Positions 54,076 to 61,326 of a stretch of DNA of 64,000 nucleotides are shown here, in pieces (positions within the stretch are counted from its first letter, which is position 1; the number at the start of each line of letters is the position of its first letter). Position numbers and translations under genes: made by a program. Under the pieces are notes generated by a model that saw only the letters and a program-made list of their open reading frames with translations, was not told the DNA's origin and did not search any database. Source of the stretch: DAOSEC01 sp035362935 (GTDB lineage: Bacteria > Bacillota_I > Bacilli_A > ML615J-28 > CAG-313); the NCBI GenBank assembly GCA_035362935.1, contig DAOSEC010000008.1, forward strand, positions 13,460 through 77,459. The letters are read 5' to 3'.

Positions 54076-54450
54076 TTATTGTGTTTCCTCCGATGAATTT
54101 TTATTTGTTGTTTTTCGTAATACGGGTGATTTTGCATTTCGTAGTAGTTTTTCTAACTGTTCTTTTTTTTGTAAATATGGCAACTCTTCTGATGCTTTTT
54201 TTACAACAATTACCAAAGAAACATCTTCTAGGGAGTTGAGCATTGGTCGCACAATTTCTCGTACAACTCTCTTTGCATAATTACGCTCTACTGCGGTTCC
54301 ATACTTCTTTGAAACCGAGATCGCAATTTTCGCAGTTTGTCCACCGACTAACTTTCGATAAACAACATAATACTTATTCCCTAAACTTTGTCTTAAATCT
54401 ACAATATTTTTGATATCATGGTTTTTTGTTAATCTAAATCTTTTTTTCAT
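54076..54450 (-). CDS. rnpA: Ribonuclease P protein component
   Basis: The basic protein of RNase P, which processes the 5' end of tRNAs. About 124 residues, with MKKRFRLTKNHDIKNI at the start and the RNR-type motif ERNYAKRVVREIVR near residue 57, and a SLVIVVKK strand. A longer reading frame begins 16 codons earlier, but the ATG at 54450 follows GGGTGAT and fits the family. It stands in the conserved rpmH-rnpA-yidC-jag order. Its stop touches the start of yidC. Confidence 0.96.
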   Translation of the reverse strand: MKKRFRLTKNHDIKNIVDLRQSLGNKYYVVYRKLVGGQTAKIAISVSKKYGTAVERNYAKRVVREIVRPMLNSLEDVSLVIVVKKASEELPYLQKKEQLEKLLRNAKSPVLRKTTNKNSSEETQ

Positions 54451-54461
54451 GTGTATCACCC

Positions 54462-54507
54462 AAAATAAAAACCTCTTGCTTGCAACTAAATTTGACAAAC
54501 AAGAGGT
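54462..54507 (-). terminator. Hairpin between rpmH and rnpA (partial terminator)
   Basis: The arms ACCTCTTG and CAAGAGGT close a longer imperfect stem followed on the minus strand by TTTTTATTTTGGG. It lies 12 bases upstream of the rnpA start and could reduce rnpA output relative to rpmH. Confidence 0.6.
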
Positions 54508-54552
54508 CCAAGAAAATGTTTATTAAGTTTTTCTTTTTTTGCTTTAATAAAA

Positions 54553-54687
54553 TTAAGCTGATAATACTTCTCTACCTTTTCGACGTCTACGCGATAAAAC
54601 CGCTCTTCCGCCTGGCGTTGCCATTCTCGCGCGAAAACCGTGTGTTTTACTATGTTTACGTTTATTAGGTTGGTATGTTCTTTTCAT
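54553..54687 (-). CDS. rpmH: 50S ribosomal protein L34
   Basis: A 44-residue basic ribosomal protein. The deduced sequence starts MKRTYQPNKRKHSKTHGFR and continues ARMATPGGRAVLSRRRRKGR, which is L34 over its entire length. The ATG at 54687 follows GGGAGGTGCTCAT, and the gene ends with TAA at 54553. It is the first gene of the rpmH-rnpA-yidC-jag group and has its own strong promoter (54722-54750). Confidence 0.98.
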   Translation of the reverse strand: MKRTYQPNKRKHSKTHGFRARMATPGGRAVLSRRRRKGREVLSA

Positions 54688-54721
54688 ATGAGCACCTCCC
54701 AATCAAAAACCATGCTGCTAC

Positions 54722-54750
54722 ATTGTATAATAACTTAACCCAAATGTCAA
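54722..54750 (-). promoter_or_regulatory. Promoter of rpmH
   Basis: Minus-strand TTGACA (54745-54750), 17-base spacer, TACAAT (54722-54727), 34 bases before the ATG. Confidence 0.85.
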
Positions 54751-54776
54751 CTGTTTTTGTTTTTAATTATAATGCA

Positions 54777-55700
54777 TTAATATGTTGGTAAAGTAGTGAC
54801 AGGAAACTTATAGAAAAATGTCTCACTTTGTCCATTGGTGAATGTTATCTTTAATTCAAAATATAAGTCAGTAGGATTATAGTCGATGCGAAGATCCCCG
54901 TTAAAGGTTGCAAGTGCTTTTAGTAAGGATCCTCTATACTCTACATATTTCAATGTGTTAGTAATGTTTTCATTTGTGTCACTTTCGTGATTTTCAATCA
55001 TCATAAATCCAACAAGAGAGATGGAATTTACTTCTTGATTTGTTTTCGGGCTTATGATTAACTGAACTCTTCTGGTTGTGGATGAAGTTAATCTTGTTCG
55101 TAGTGTCATTGAGATATAGTCATTGCTAATAACTCCACTTGTTGTTTGACTTGGGGTGGTATATTGTGAAGTTGTTTGAGTTAACTCCTGCTTTAAATTG
55201 ACTTTAATTTTTAATTCTTTTTCTGTTTTCTCAGAGTTGTTTTCTATGACTTCGTATATTACCTTTATATACACTGTTTTTGGTGTTTCATTTGGAGTGT
55301 TGTTGATTGTTTTTCTGAGCACGTTTGGTTTCCAGTTCGTAACTGTATTTGTGTTTTGTGGTACATCTTCTTTAAAAAGATGTTTTCCCTCTGTGGTAAC
55401 AATGGTATAGTACACAATAGTGCGATTTATTTCGATTTGGTCTTTTGCGTTAATTACAGTATAAAAACTATAGTAAGCAATCTCGTTTGCTCCCGACAAT
55501 GATCTTGTTTCATTCACTCGAAAATTCACATGAATATCGTTGTTTTCATAAATTTCTTTGAACTCTTTGTAAGGGTTGTTTGCGTTCTCAACTAAACTAA
55601 CTATCCCGAATGTGATAAGACCAAGAATGATTGTGATAAATAAAAATAAAAATGTTTTTGTAGTTTTGTTCAGTTTGTTGATTGTCTCGATAATTGTCAT
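54777..55700 (-). CDS. Hypothetical single-pass membrane protein next to the origin
   Basis: About 307 residues. An N-terminal cytoplasmic part of 15 residues is followed by one hydrophobic segment (TFLFLFITIILGLITFGIVSLV, about 16-38), and then an extracellular beta-rich part of about 260 residues rich in Asn and Thr, with a TTSQYTTPSQTTSG linker in the middle (about 188-200). No family recognised. The ATG at 55700 lies eight bases after GGAG; an earlier GTG is in frame. It is placed between rpmH and dnaA and is transcribed away from the origin. Confidence 0.65.
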   Translation of the reverse strand: MTIIETINKLNKTTKTFLFLFITIILGLITFGIVSLVENANNPYKEFKEIYENNDIHVNFRVNETRSLSGANEIAYYSFYTVINAKDQIEINRTIVYYTIVTTEGKHLFKEDVPQNTNTVTNWKPNVLRKTINNTPNETPKTVYIKVIYEVIENNSEKTEKELKIKVNLKQELTQTTSQYTTPSQTTSGVISNDYISMTLRTRLTSSTTRRVQLIISPKTNQEVNSISLVGFMMIENHESDTNENITNTLKYVEYRGSLLKALATFNGDLRIDYNPTDLYFELKITFTNGQSETFFYKFPVTTLPTY

Positions 55701-55739
55701 TTCATTCACTCCTTTTGGTTCGTGTTCATTTTACTTTAA

Positions 55740-55936
55740 GGGCTTGTTTTTTGCAAGTAGTTTTTCCACTTTTCCAAATGTGCAAAAGTTTTGACAAATT
55801 ATGGAAAAGTGAATAAGGTGATATTTTTTGTAAAACTCTGTGGAAAACTTAAAATTGCAGGTTTTTTATTTTATTGTTTATTATTTTTTTTCTTTGTGGT
55901 ATTATTAAAATGATGAAATTTTAATGAGGTGGTAGT
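55740..55936 (+). other. Origin region, left part (upstream of dnaA)
   Basis: A 200-base A/T-rich stretch holding DnaA-box-like nonamers: TTTTCCACT at 55762-55770, TTTTCCAAA at 55770-55778, TATGGAAAA at 55800-55808, and TGTGGAAAA at 55839-55847 (inverse of TTTTCCACA). All differ from the consensus TTATCCACA at the third base or more. A T-rich stretch follows up to the dnaA ribosome site TGAGGTGG. Confidence 0.7.
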
Positions 55937-57343
55937 ATGAGGTCAGGAAAAGAGTTGTGGGATTTAGTAAAAAATCAGTTAAAGTTAGAGATGGCTTCGA
56001 CAGATTTTTCTGAAATTTTCGATCCAATAACTGAAATACATAAAATACACAACAAATATATTTTTTTAATTGTTCCAGATATTTTAACAAAATTTCGTAT
56101 TGAAAAATTCTATTTGGATACAATGAATAAGTTATTAGTGCAAATTGAAGAAGATAAACACAACTTTAAATTAATAACAAGAGAAGTCGCTGACAAAGAA
56201 AACTCAGACAACCAAAAGCTTGGTTTAACAAGTGTGGACTCAGTAGACAGACAAGTCAGTAAACGAAACCTAAGGAGTGAGTATACATTCGACAATTTTG
56301 TTACCGGTGAGTCGAACCGTTTTGCATGGATGAATGCAATCAAGGTTGCAGAGAGCCCTCATGTAACAGTCAATCCTCTTTACATCTTTGGGGATGTTGG
56401 TCTAGGGAAAACACATTTGATGATGGCAATTGGACACTACATATTAGATAACAACATCCACGCTAACGTTGTTTATACTACCGCTCAACAATTTGCTGAA
56501 GATTACTTTTTAGCAACCAACAAAAAAAACATTAACGATATTGAGAAGTTTTACAATTATCATCGAGCAGCTGATATTTTACTAGTTGATGATATTCAAT
56601 TTTTAAGTGGCAAGAACTCTACACAAGAAGAATTCTTTAAAGTGTTTGAACATTTATTTGAAACAAACAAGCAAATTGTTATTACATCAGATAGAGCAGC
56701 AAGTGATTTAGAGAATATGATGGCAAGACTTAAGTCAAGGTTTGCATGGGGAATGCTCGTAGATATTAAAAGCCCCGATCTAAACCTAAGAATATCTATC
56801 TTGAAAAGAAAATTAGCATTCTTGATTCCAAATCCAATAGATGTTCCTAATAATGTATTGGAGTTTATTGCAACAACATTTGATCAAAATGTAAGAGATT
56901 TAGAAGGTGCTTTAAGAAGATTTGTGTCTTTTTGTGTTTCGTTTAATTTGCCTTTTACATTAGAAAGTGCAAAGCAATCATTAGAAGGAATCACACCTAA
57001 AAACAAATTGGATTCATTTGTAACAAACGATACCAATATTGATAAAATAAAACAAACAGTTGCATCTTATTATAAAATAACTGTTTCTGACTTAGAATCA
57101 ACAAGTAGAAAACAACACATAACATATCCAAGACAAGTTGCGATATATTTGATTCGGTCACGCTATGACATTCCTCTAAAAAAGATTGGTGAGTTTTTTG
57201 GAAACAGAGATCATGCTACAATATCACACTCTTATGATAAAATTATTAACGATATTAATTCGAATTTACAAATCAAAAATGACATTAACATTATAGAGTC
57301 TAAAATCGAGGAAAGTTTAAAGAAAAAAGAAAAAAATAATTAA
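55937..57343 (+). CDS. dnaA: Chromosomal replication initiator DnaA
   Basis: The AAA+ initiator protein, 468 residues. Domain I (about 1-80, GKELWDLVKNQLKLEM), a short linker, the AAA+ domain with Walker A FGDVGLGKTHLMMAIG, Walker B ILLVDDIQFLSG, sensor 1 TSDR and the GALRRFVSF box VII, and the C-terminal DNA-binding helix-turn-helix with the signature RDHATISHSYDKI. Thr of the usual DHTTV is Ala here, which may fit the altered DnaA boxes, though this is a guess. ATG at 55937 follows GAGGTGGTAGT. Confidence 0.98.
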   Translation: MRSGKELWDLVKNQLKLEMASTDFSEIFDPITEIHKIHNKYIFLIVPDILTKFRIEKFYLDTMNKLLVQIEEDKHNFKLITREVADKENSDNQKLGLTSVDSVDRQVSKRNLRSEYTFDNFVTGESNRFAWMNAIKVAESPHVTVNPLYIFGDVGLGKTHLMMAIGHYILDNNIHANVVYTTAQQFAEDYFLATNKKNINDIEKFYNYHRAADILLVDDIQFLSGKNSTQEEFFKVFEHLFETNKQIVITSDRAASDLENMMARLKSRFAWGMLVDIKSPDLNLRISILKRKLAFLIPNPIDVPNNVLEFIATTFDQNVRDLEGALRRFVSFCVSFNLPFTLESAKQSLEGITPKNKLDSFVTNDTNIDKIKQTVASYYKITVSDLESTSRKQHITYPRQVAIYLIRSRYDIPLKKIGEFFGNRDHATISHSYDKIINDINSNLQIKNDINIIESKIEESLKKKEKNN

Positions 57344-57480
57344 AATCATGTTTCATTATTTATTTATTTATGGTATAATATAGCTATGAAAAATGTGGTG
57401 TTTTACATGTTTTCCACATTTCCACACACCCTAATAATAAAAACTAATTTAAAAGAATGAAATAGGAGGTAGTTTCTGGT
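57344..57480 (+). other. Origin region, right part and dnaN promoter
   Basis: Between dnaA and dnaN. It holds TTTCAT (57351-57356), 17-base spacer and TATAAT (57374-57379) as a dnaN promoter, then TGTGGTGTT (57394-57402), TTTTCCACA (57410-57418) and ATTTCCACA (57418-57426) as DnaA-box-like sites in close sequence, and then an A-rich run of about 30 bases (57430-57460) that could be the unwinding element. Confidence 0.7.
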
Positions 57481-58605
57481 ATGAAATTTACTATTAATCG
57501 AGATTTATTACTTTCAGAATTAAATCATGTGTCGAAAGGGTTGTCTACAAAAACTCCTATGCCAATACTAACTGGTATAAAAATTGCTGTAGAAATGGAT
57601 GGATTAACGCTAACAACCTCAAACACTGAAATATCCATTCAAGTTAAGATTCCAAAGTCACAATACCTAACTATAGAAGAAGTTGGTGAGTGTGTTGTTC
57701 CTGGTAAATACTTTTTAGAGATTATTCGTAAGATTGATGCTAGAGACGTTGACTTCGCAATTTTCGAAGAAAATATGATTAAGATTCTTGCAGACAGGTC
57801 AAACTTTACATTGATTGGATTAGATAAGGATGATTATCCATTGATTAATTTTAACGATTCTTCTGAAAATGTTGTTCTTGATGGAAACACTTTAAAACAA
57901 ATAATCAAACAAACTTCATTTGCTACAGGTGTTAGTGAAACTAGAATTATACTAACAGGGATTTCGTTTGTAATAAATGAAAATCGCCTGACCGCAACTG
58001 CAACAGATAGTTTTAGATTGGCGAAAAAAACAATTAAGTTACCTAAAAATTATGAGAAAATTAGCGTTGTTGTTCCTTCAAAAGCATTAGATGATTTGAA
58101 TAAAATCATCGATGATGCAGACGAAAAAGTTTATGTTCACCTTATGAATAATAAAGTTTTATTTAAATATAAAAACATTTCATTCCTAACTCGACTTATT
58201 GAAGGTACTTACCCAGACACATCAAGTTTAATTCCAAAAGAATTCTTTACAGATTTGAAATTTAATAAGCAAGAGCTTATTTCAGCGATTGATCGTGCAG
58301 CTTTATTCACTGTGTTGGATGCTGCAAACATAGTTAAATTGACTTTAAAGAGCGATAAAGTGGTCGAAATTGCTTCTAATTCTAACGAAATCGGAAAAGT
58401 CGTAGAAGAAGTTTATCCAACAGAGTGTAGTGTGTTAAAACCGTTCCAAATCGCGTTTAGTTCAAAATACTTCTTAGATGCTATAAAATCGTTCGATTCA
58501 AATGAAATTACAATCCATTTTACAGGAGAAATTAAACCTTTTGTTGTAAGTGGAGAATATGATCCAAATTTAACCCAATTAATCCTTCCAGTAAGGGTTT
58601 CATAG
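57481..58605 (+). CDS. dnaN: DNA polymerase III sliding clamp (beta subunit)
   Basis: The ring-shaped processivity clamp, 374 residues, with three domains of the same fold. Seen are TINRDLLLSELNHVSKGLSTKTPMPIL, the GISFVINENRLTATATDSFRLA segment in domain 2, and a C-terminal LTQLILPVRVS end. The position after dnaA confirms the call. ATG at 57481 follows TAGGAGGTAG. The gene ends with TAG and a strong bidirectional terminator. Confidence 0.97.
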   Translation: MKFTINRDLLLSELNHVSKGLSTKTPMPILTGIKIAVEMDGLTLTTSNTEISIQVKIPKSQYLTIEEVGECVVPGKYFLEIIRKIDARDVDFAIFEENMIKILADRSNFTLIGLDKDDYPLINFNDSSENVVLDGNTLKQIIKQTSFATGVSETRIILTGISFVINENRLTATATDSFRLAKKTIKLPKNYEKISVVVPSKALDDLNKIIDDADEKVYVHLMNNKVLFKYKNISFLTRLIEGTYPDTSSLIPKEFFTDLKFNKQELISAIDRAALFTVLDAANIVKLTLKSDKVVEIASNSNEIGKVVEEVYPTECSVLKPFQIAFSSKYFLDAIKSFDSNEITIHFTGEIKPFVVSGEYDPNLTQLILPVRVS

Positions 58606-58617
58606 CAAAAAAGACAT

Positions 58618-58645
58618 CAAAAAACCACCTTTCGGTGGTTTTTTT
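58618..58645. terminator. Bidirectional terminator between dnaN and parA
   Basis: A 9-bp stem AAAACCACC with GGTGGTTTT (four-base loop) flanked by A-rich and T-rich runs on both sides; T-tract TTTTTTT on the plus strand, TTTTTTGATG on the minus. It ends dnaN and the minus-strand parA gene. Confidence 0.9.
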
Positions 58646-58662
58646 CTGCTTTTAAGGTATAA

Positions 58663-59448
58663 TTATAACGAAAACTCGCTGAAAATCTCTCTCATCTCTT
58701 CTTCCATTTGATCTCTGTTCTTTTGGTGAAAATTTGACGACATTTGGTAGTTATCAAAGATACTAATACCTTCACTTTGTAAATTCTGAATTACAGACTT
58801 TTCACTGATTGGAGTAATCACTTTTGCACTTGGGGTATACTTCTTAGCAGACTCCACCAAATTGTTTAAATATTTGTTCGGAGCAATCTTAACTTTGTGG
58901 TATCCAGTGGGTACAATATAGTTGATTTTTGTCACATCGATATCAGAATCAACAAAATATTGAATTGTACTTAAATATCCATCCATTCCTAAACTATCTA
59001 AGCCTACCACAATAATAATATCATCACTTATGTCCAACAAAACTTCTGTCAAACGACTACTTGAAGGTGGAAAATCGATAAAAATATAGTCAAAGAAACG
59101 CTTAAAACTATTCATTATGTCCTTTAAACGCTTTTCTTGTGATCTTTCTAAGGTCAATCTCATCGAAAGTTTGTCTGTATTTAAGGTTTTAATTAAATAC
59201 ATATTTATTCTTGCCTCAAAAACCACATCTTTGGGCTCTATTAACCCCGCCAACAAGTGTTCTAAGTAATTAGAGTCGTTATTGTAGATTTGATCCTCTA
59301 CTCCAAAGATTTTGAACACACTATTTTGATCATCTGCACTGATTACCAACACTGTTTTCCCTTGGAGTGCATAGTAGTGAGCTAAGTAACCAATGAAGGT
59401 TGTTTTACCAACACCACCCTTTTTGCAAAAGGTTGATACAATTGCCAT
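58663..59448 (-). CDS. ParA/MinD-type partition ATPase
   Basis: A 261-residue ATPase. The deviant Walker A CKKGGVGKTT has the signature Lys10 of ParA/MinD proteins; the A' region is VLVISADDQNS, and the Walker B is YIFIDFPPS. There is no N-terminal DNA-binding domain, as in small type Ib ParA proteins. It starts one base after the stop of the RHH gene in a two-gene operon, which is the layout of plasmid partition systems rather than the chromosomal soj-spo0J pair. It probably moves origins by gradient on the nucleoid. No ParB homologue is in the window. Confidence 0.88.
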   Translation of the reverse strand: MAIVSTFCKKGGVGKTTFIGYLAHYYALQGKTVLVISADDQNSVFKIFGVEDQIYNNDSNYLEHLLAGLIEPKDVVFEARINMYLIKTLNTDKLSMRLTLERSQEKRLKDIMNSFKRFFDYIFIDFPPSSSRLTEVLLDISDDIIIVVGLDSLGMDGYLSTIQYFVDSDIDVTKINYIVPTGYHKVKIAPNKYLNNLVESAKKYTPSAKVITPISEKSVIQNLQSEGISIFDNYQMSSNFHQKNRDQMEEEMREIFSEFSL

Positions 59449-59449
59449 A

Positions 59450-59707
59450 CTACTTTACTCCTTCCCTTGTTAATTTCTCTTTACATGCTTCCTCAATGAA
59501 CTCTGAAAACATCATTCCACTCATTGCGCAAGCTATTTTGATTCTTTTTCTCAGTGTTGGATCCATAGTAGCAGTATATTTGTCTCTTTCGGGGGTTTTA
59601 ACCTGCTCGATTGGTGCTGGTTTTGCCACAGGTGCTACAAATTCTTGCTTTTCTGGAGATACACCCGCTCTTTCAAACGGATTTGTACGTTTTTTAATTT
59701 GATTCAT
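59450..59707 (-). CDS. Ribbon-helix-helix DNA-binding protein (putative centromere-binding partner of ParA)
   Basis: An 85-residue basic protein. Residues 1-42 are hydrophilic, Pro-rich and probably flexible, with Arg7, Arg13 and Arg41. The C-terminal part (43-80) has the RHH pattern: a beta strand KYTATMD, helix TLRKRIKIACAMSG and helix MFSEFIEEACKEKL, as in ParG and omega proteins. Such N-terminal arms carry an Arg that activates the partner ATPase. It lies directly upstream of parA; the region beyond its promoter carries palindromic repeats that could be its binding sites. The ATG at 59707 follows GGAGGTTATGAT. Confidence 0.75.
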   Translation of the reverse strand: MNQIKKRTNPFERAGVSPEKQEFVAPVAKPAPIEQVKTPERDKYTATMDPTLRKRIKIACAMSGMMFSEFIEEACKEKLTREGVK

Positions 59708-59734
59708 ATCATAACCTCCTCTTTTTCACCCGAA

Positions 59735-59763
59735 ATTATAGCACAACAACCTAAAAAGCACAA
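59735..59763 (-). promoter_or_regulatory. Promoter of the RHH-parA operon
   Basis: Minus-strand TTGTGC (59758-59763), 17-base spacer, and an extended -10, TGC-TATAAT (59735-59740). A nearly identical TGC-TATAAT lies at 60001-60009 and may give a second start. Confidence 0.6.
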
Positions 59764-60255
59764 GTACTTATTTTAGTATTTACCAATATACATACATATG
59801 TAAATAAGTATATAAGGTAAAAAAGCAATTTTCGAAGTTTGACACCACAAACACATTGTCTTTCAGATCAAAACCATGCTTTTGCATCAAAACACAAAAT
59901 CGCACAGGAATACAACAAAGTCAACACCTGAAGACCTGAGGGAATCCAAAAATCAGCTTCAAATTTTAGTTTAAATCGATTTTCCAAAGTTGAATGAAAA
60001 ATTATAGCACCCCCACCCTCGTAAATCGTCAAAAACGAAATTATGGTGATGACACAACACTCACAGTGGAGAAGCTAAACCGAGCCAGCAACACCTCAAG
60101 ACCGATCGATAGAATTTAAAAACCACAACTTAAAAACCACCCACAAATACGTAAAAACATAAATAAATAAAAAAGTAAATACCAAAAAACACGGAACACT
60201 TAATGCAAACAGATGCCTTAACCTGGTCAAAAAAACGAAAAAATCTAAAAATTAA

Positions 60256-60437
60256 TTTGAACAACAAACAAAAACGCACAAAAACCAAGCCAATAAATTT
60301 GAAGTTCAAACAAAAAGAGCCAAATCAATTTTGAAATTCAAATAAAAAAACCATAAAAAAGCAGATTTTACTTTTAAGTTCAAATAAAAAAGCTAGGTTT
60401 TCGGATGAGTTGCCTGATTAAAGGTTTTAACTTCAAA
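60256..60437. repeat. Array of five TTTGAA-N-TTCAAA palindromes with helical-turn spacing
   Basis: Sites at 60256-60268 (TTTGAACAACAAA, two mismatches), 60298-60310 (TTTGAAGTTCAAA, perfect), 60330-60342 (TTTGAAATTCAAA, perfect), 60372-60384 (TTTTAAGTTCAAA, one mismatch) and 60425-60437 (TTTTAACTTCAAA, one mismatch). Centre distances are 42, 32, 42 and 53 bases, about 4, 3, 4 and 5 turns at 10.5 per turn, so all would face the same side of the helix. A sixth site with one mismatch is at 60790-60802. Confidence 0.75.
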
Positions 60438-60653
60438 CTAAAGAGACAGCATAAAGTGCGTTGAGTCGTTGAATCGAATCATAATGGAACGTTGTTGTTT
60501 GGTTCTGGGTATGTGCTTCAATCAATAACAGGACTCGCTGTCTAATAACGATCTGCACTGAAATCAACATCATTCGACTTTGAATATCTCTTAGAGACCC
60601 AACGTAAGGTTTGAAACAGTAAAAAACACACCACTTTACACATAAACACAAAA

Positions 60654-60751
60654 AAGTAAATACATAAAAACGTATATAAGTAAAAATAATCGCAATATTT
60701 AATAAAATTAAGTATAAACGTAAAAGAGTAAATAAGTAAATACATAAAAAC
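60654..60751 (+). repeat. 18-base direct repeat pair
   Basis: AAGTAAATACATAAAAAC occurs at 60654-60671 and 60734-60751, exactly 80 bases apart. Partial copies (AGTAAATAC at 60174-60182) are nearby. No function can be named. Confidence 0.7.
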
Positions 60752-60887
60752 ACAAAAAAAGTCAACCAGATCTTGTTTTTGGTGCATAGTTTGATATTCA
60801 AACAACACAAAAAACATCAATTATGACGTGGTTTTCGCATAAAAAACCACTCTTTTTATAAAAATTCTTTATAAACACTCTTTTATG

Positions 60888-60972
60888 TATAATATATAAT
60901 AAGGACAATCGTTTTAAATAGAAAAATTATGATTAAAAAGGGATTGCTTGTTAATATCAAGCAAGTTTTAAT
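60888..60972 (+). other. Possible short transcript before yaaA
   Basis: TATAAT at 60888-60893, then about 50 bases later a 7-bp hairpin (TTGCTTG with CAAGCAA, 60944-60950 and 60958-60964) followed by GTTTTAATAATTT. This would give an RNA of about 70 bases. The -35 is poor, so this is only a suggestion. Confidence 0.3.
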
Positions 60973-61095
60973 AATTTGATAGGAAATAATCAAAAAACAA
61001 ATTAAAAAACATAAACTTTCAAAAAACTTAAAAAATCACTGGTGTTTTTTGATTTTTTATGTTATAATAAATTAACGAATAAAGAGGTCCAAAAT

Positions 61096-61326
61096 ATGAA
61101 AAAAATTAACATAAAAACAGAGTTTATAACACTTGGACAACTACTTAAAATACTTGATATAGTTTCAAGCGGTGGAGAAGCGAAATTTTACATAAAAGAG
61201 CATAAAATATTTGTAAATGGCACTCTAGAAGATAGAAGAGGGCGAAAACTCAGAAAGGGAGATTTAGTGGTTTTATCTGACCTAAAAATCTTAATTGATG
61301 ATCAAAATGATGATTCAAAACATTAA
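61096..61326 (+). CDS. yaaA: S4 domain protein YaaA (RlbA)
   Basis: A 76-residue S4-type RNA-binding protein, usually found between dnaN and recF. It contains LGQLLKILDIVSSGGEAKFYI and the S4 turn HKIFVNGTLEDRRGRKLRKGD. The frame extends 18 codons upstream, but the ATG at 61096 follows AAAGAGGTCC. The stop of this gene overlaps recF. A TATAAT at 61063-61068 may be its promoter. Confidence 0.9.
   Translation: MKKINIKTEFITLGQLLKILDIVSSGGEAKFYIKEHKIFVNGTLEDRRGRKLRKGDLVVLSDLKILIDDQNDDSKH

Larger units (their letters stand above)
59764..61095. other. 1.3 kb gene-free, repeat-bearing region between RHH-parA and yaaA
   Basis: No convincing gene is present. The plus strand is A/C-rich and G-poor from about 60110 to 60800. 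It holds a palindrome array (60256-60437), a distant sixth copy (60790-60802), an 18-base direct repeat (60654-60671, 60734-60751), a 15-base near-repeat CAACACCTSAAGACC (59922-59936, 60089-60103), an inverted GTAAATA-type stretch (59765-59811), and a possible short transcript near 60900-60972. The cysteine-rich reading frames on the minus strand at 60433-60820 are low-complexity and not credible. Confidence 0.7.

Noticed and set aside
59400..59702. 100-codon reading frame on the plus strand over the RHH gene
   Set aside because: Antisense to two better supported genes, with no ribosome-binding site seen.
60256..60802. CRISPR array
   Set aside because: The repeats are short, imperfect palindromes at unequal spacing without unique spacers of constant length, and no cas gene is near.
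60433..60820. Two overlapping cysteine- and aromatic-rich reading frames on the minus strand
   Set aside because: They are a by-product of A/C-rich repeat DNA, have no ribosome site and resemble no protein family.
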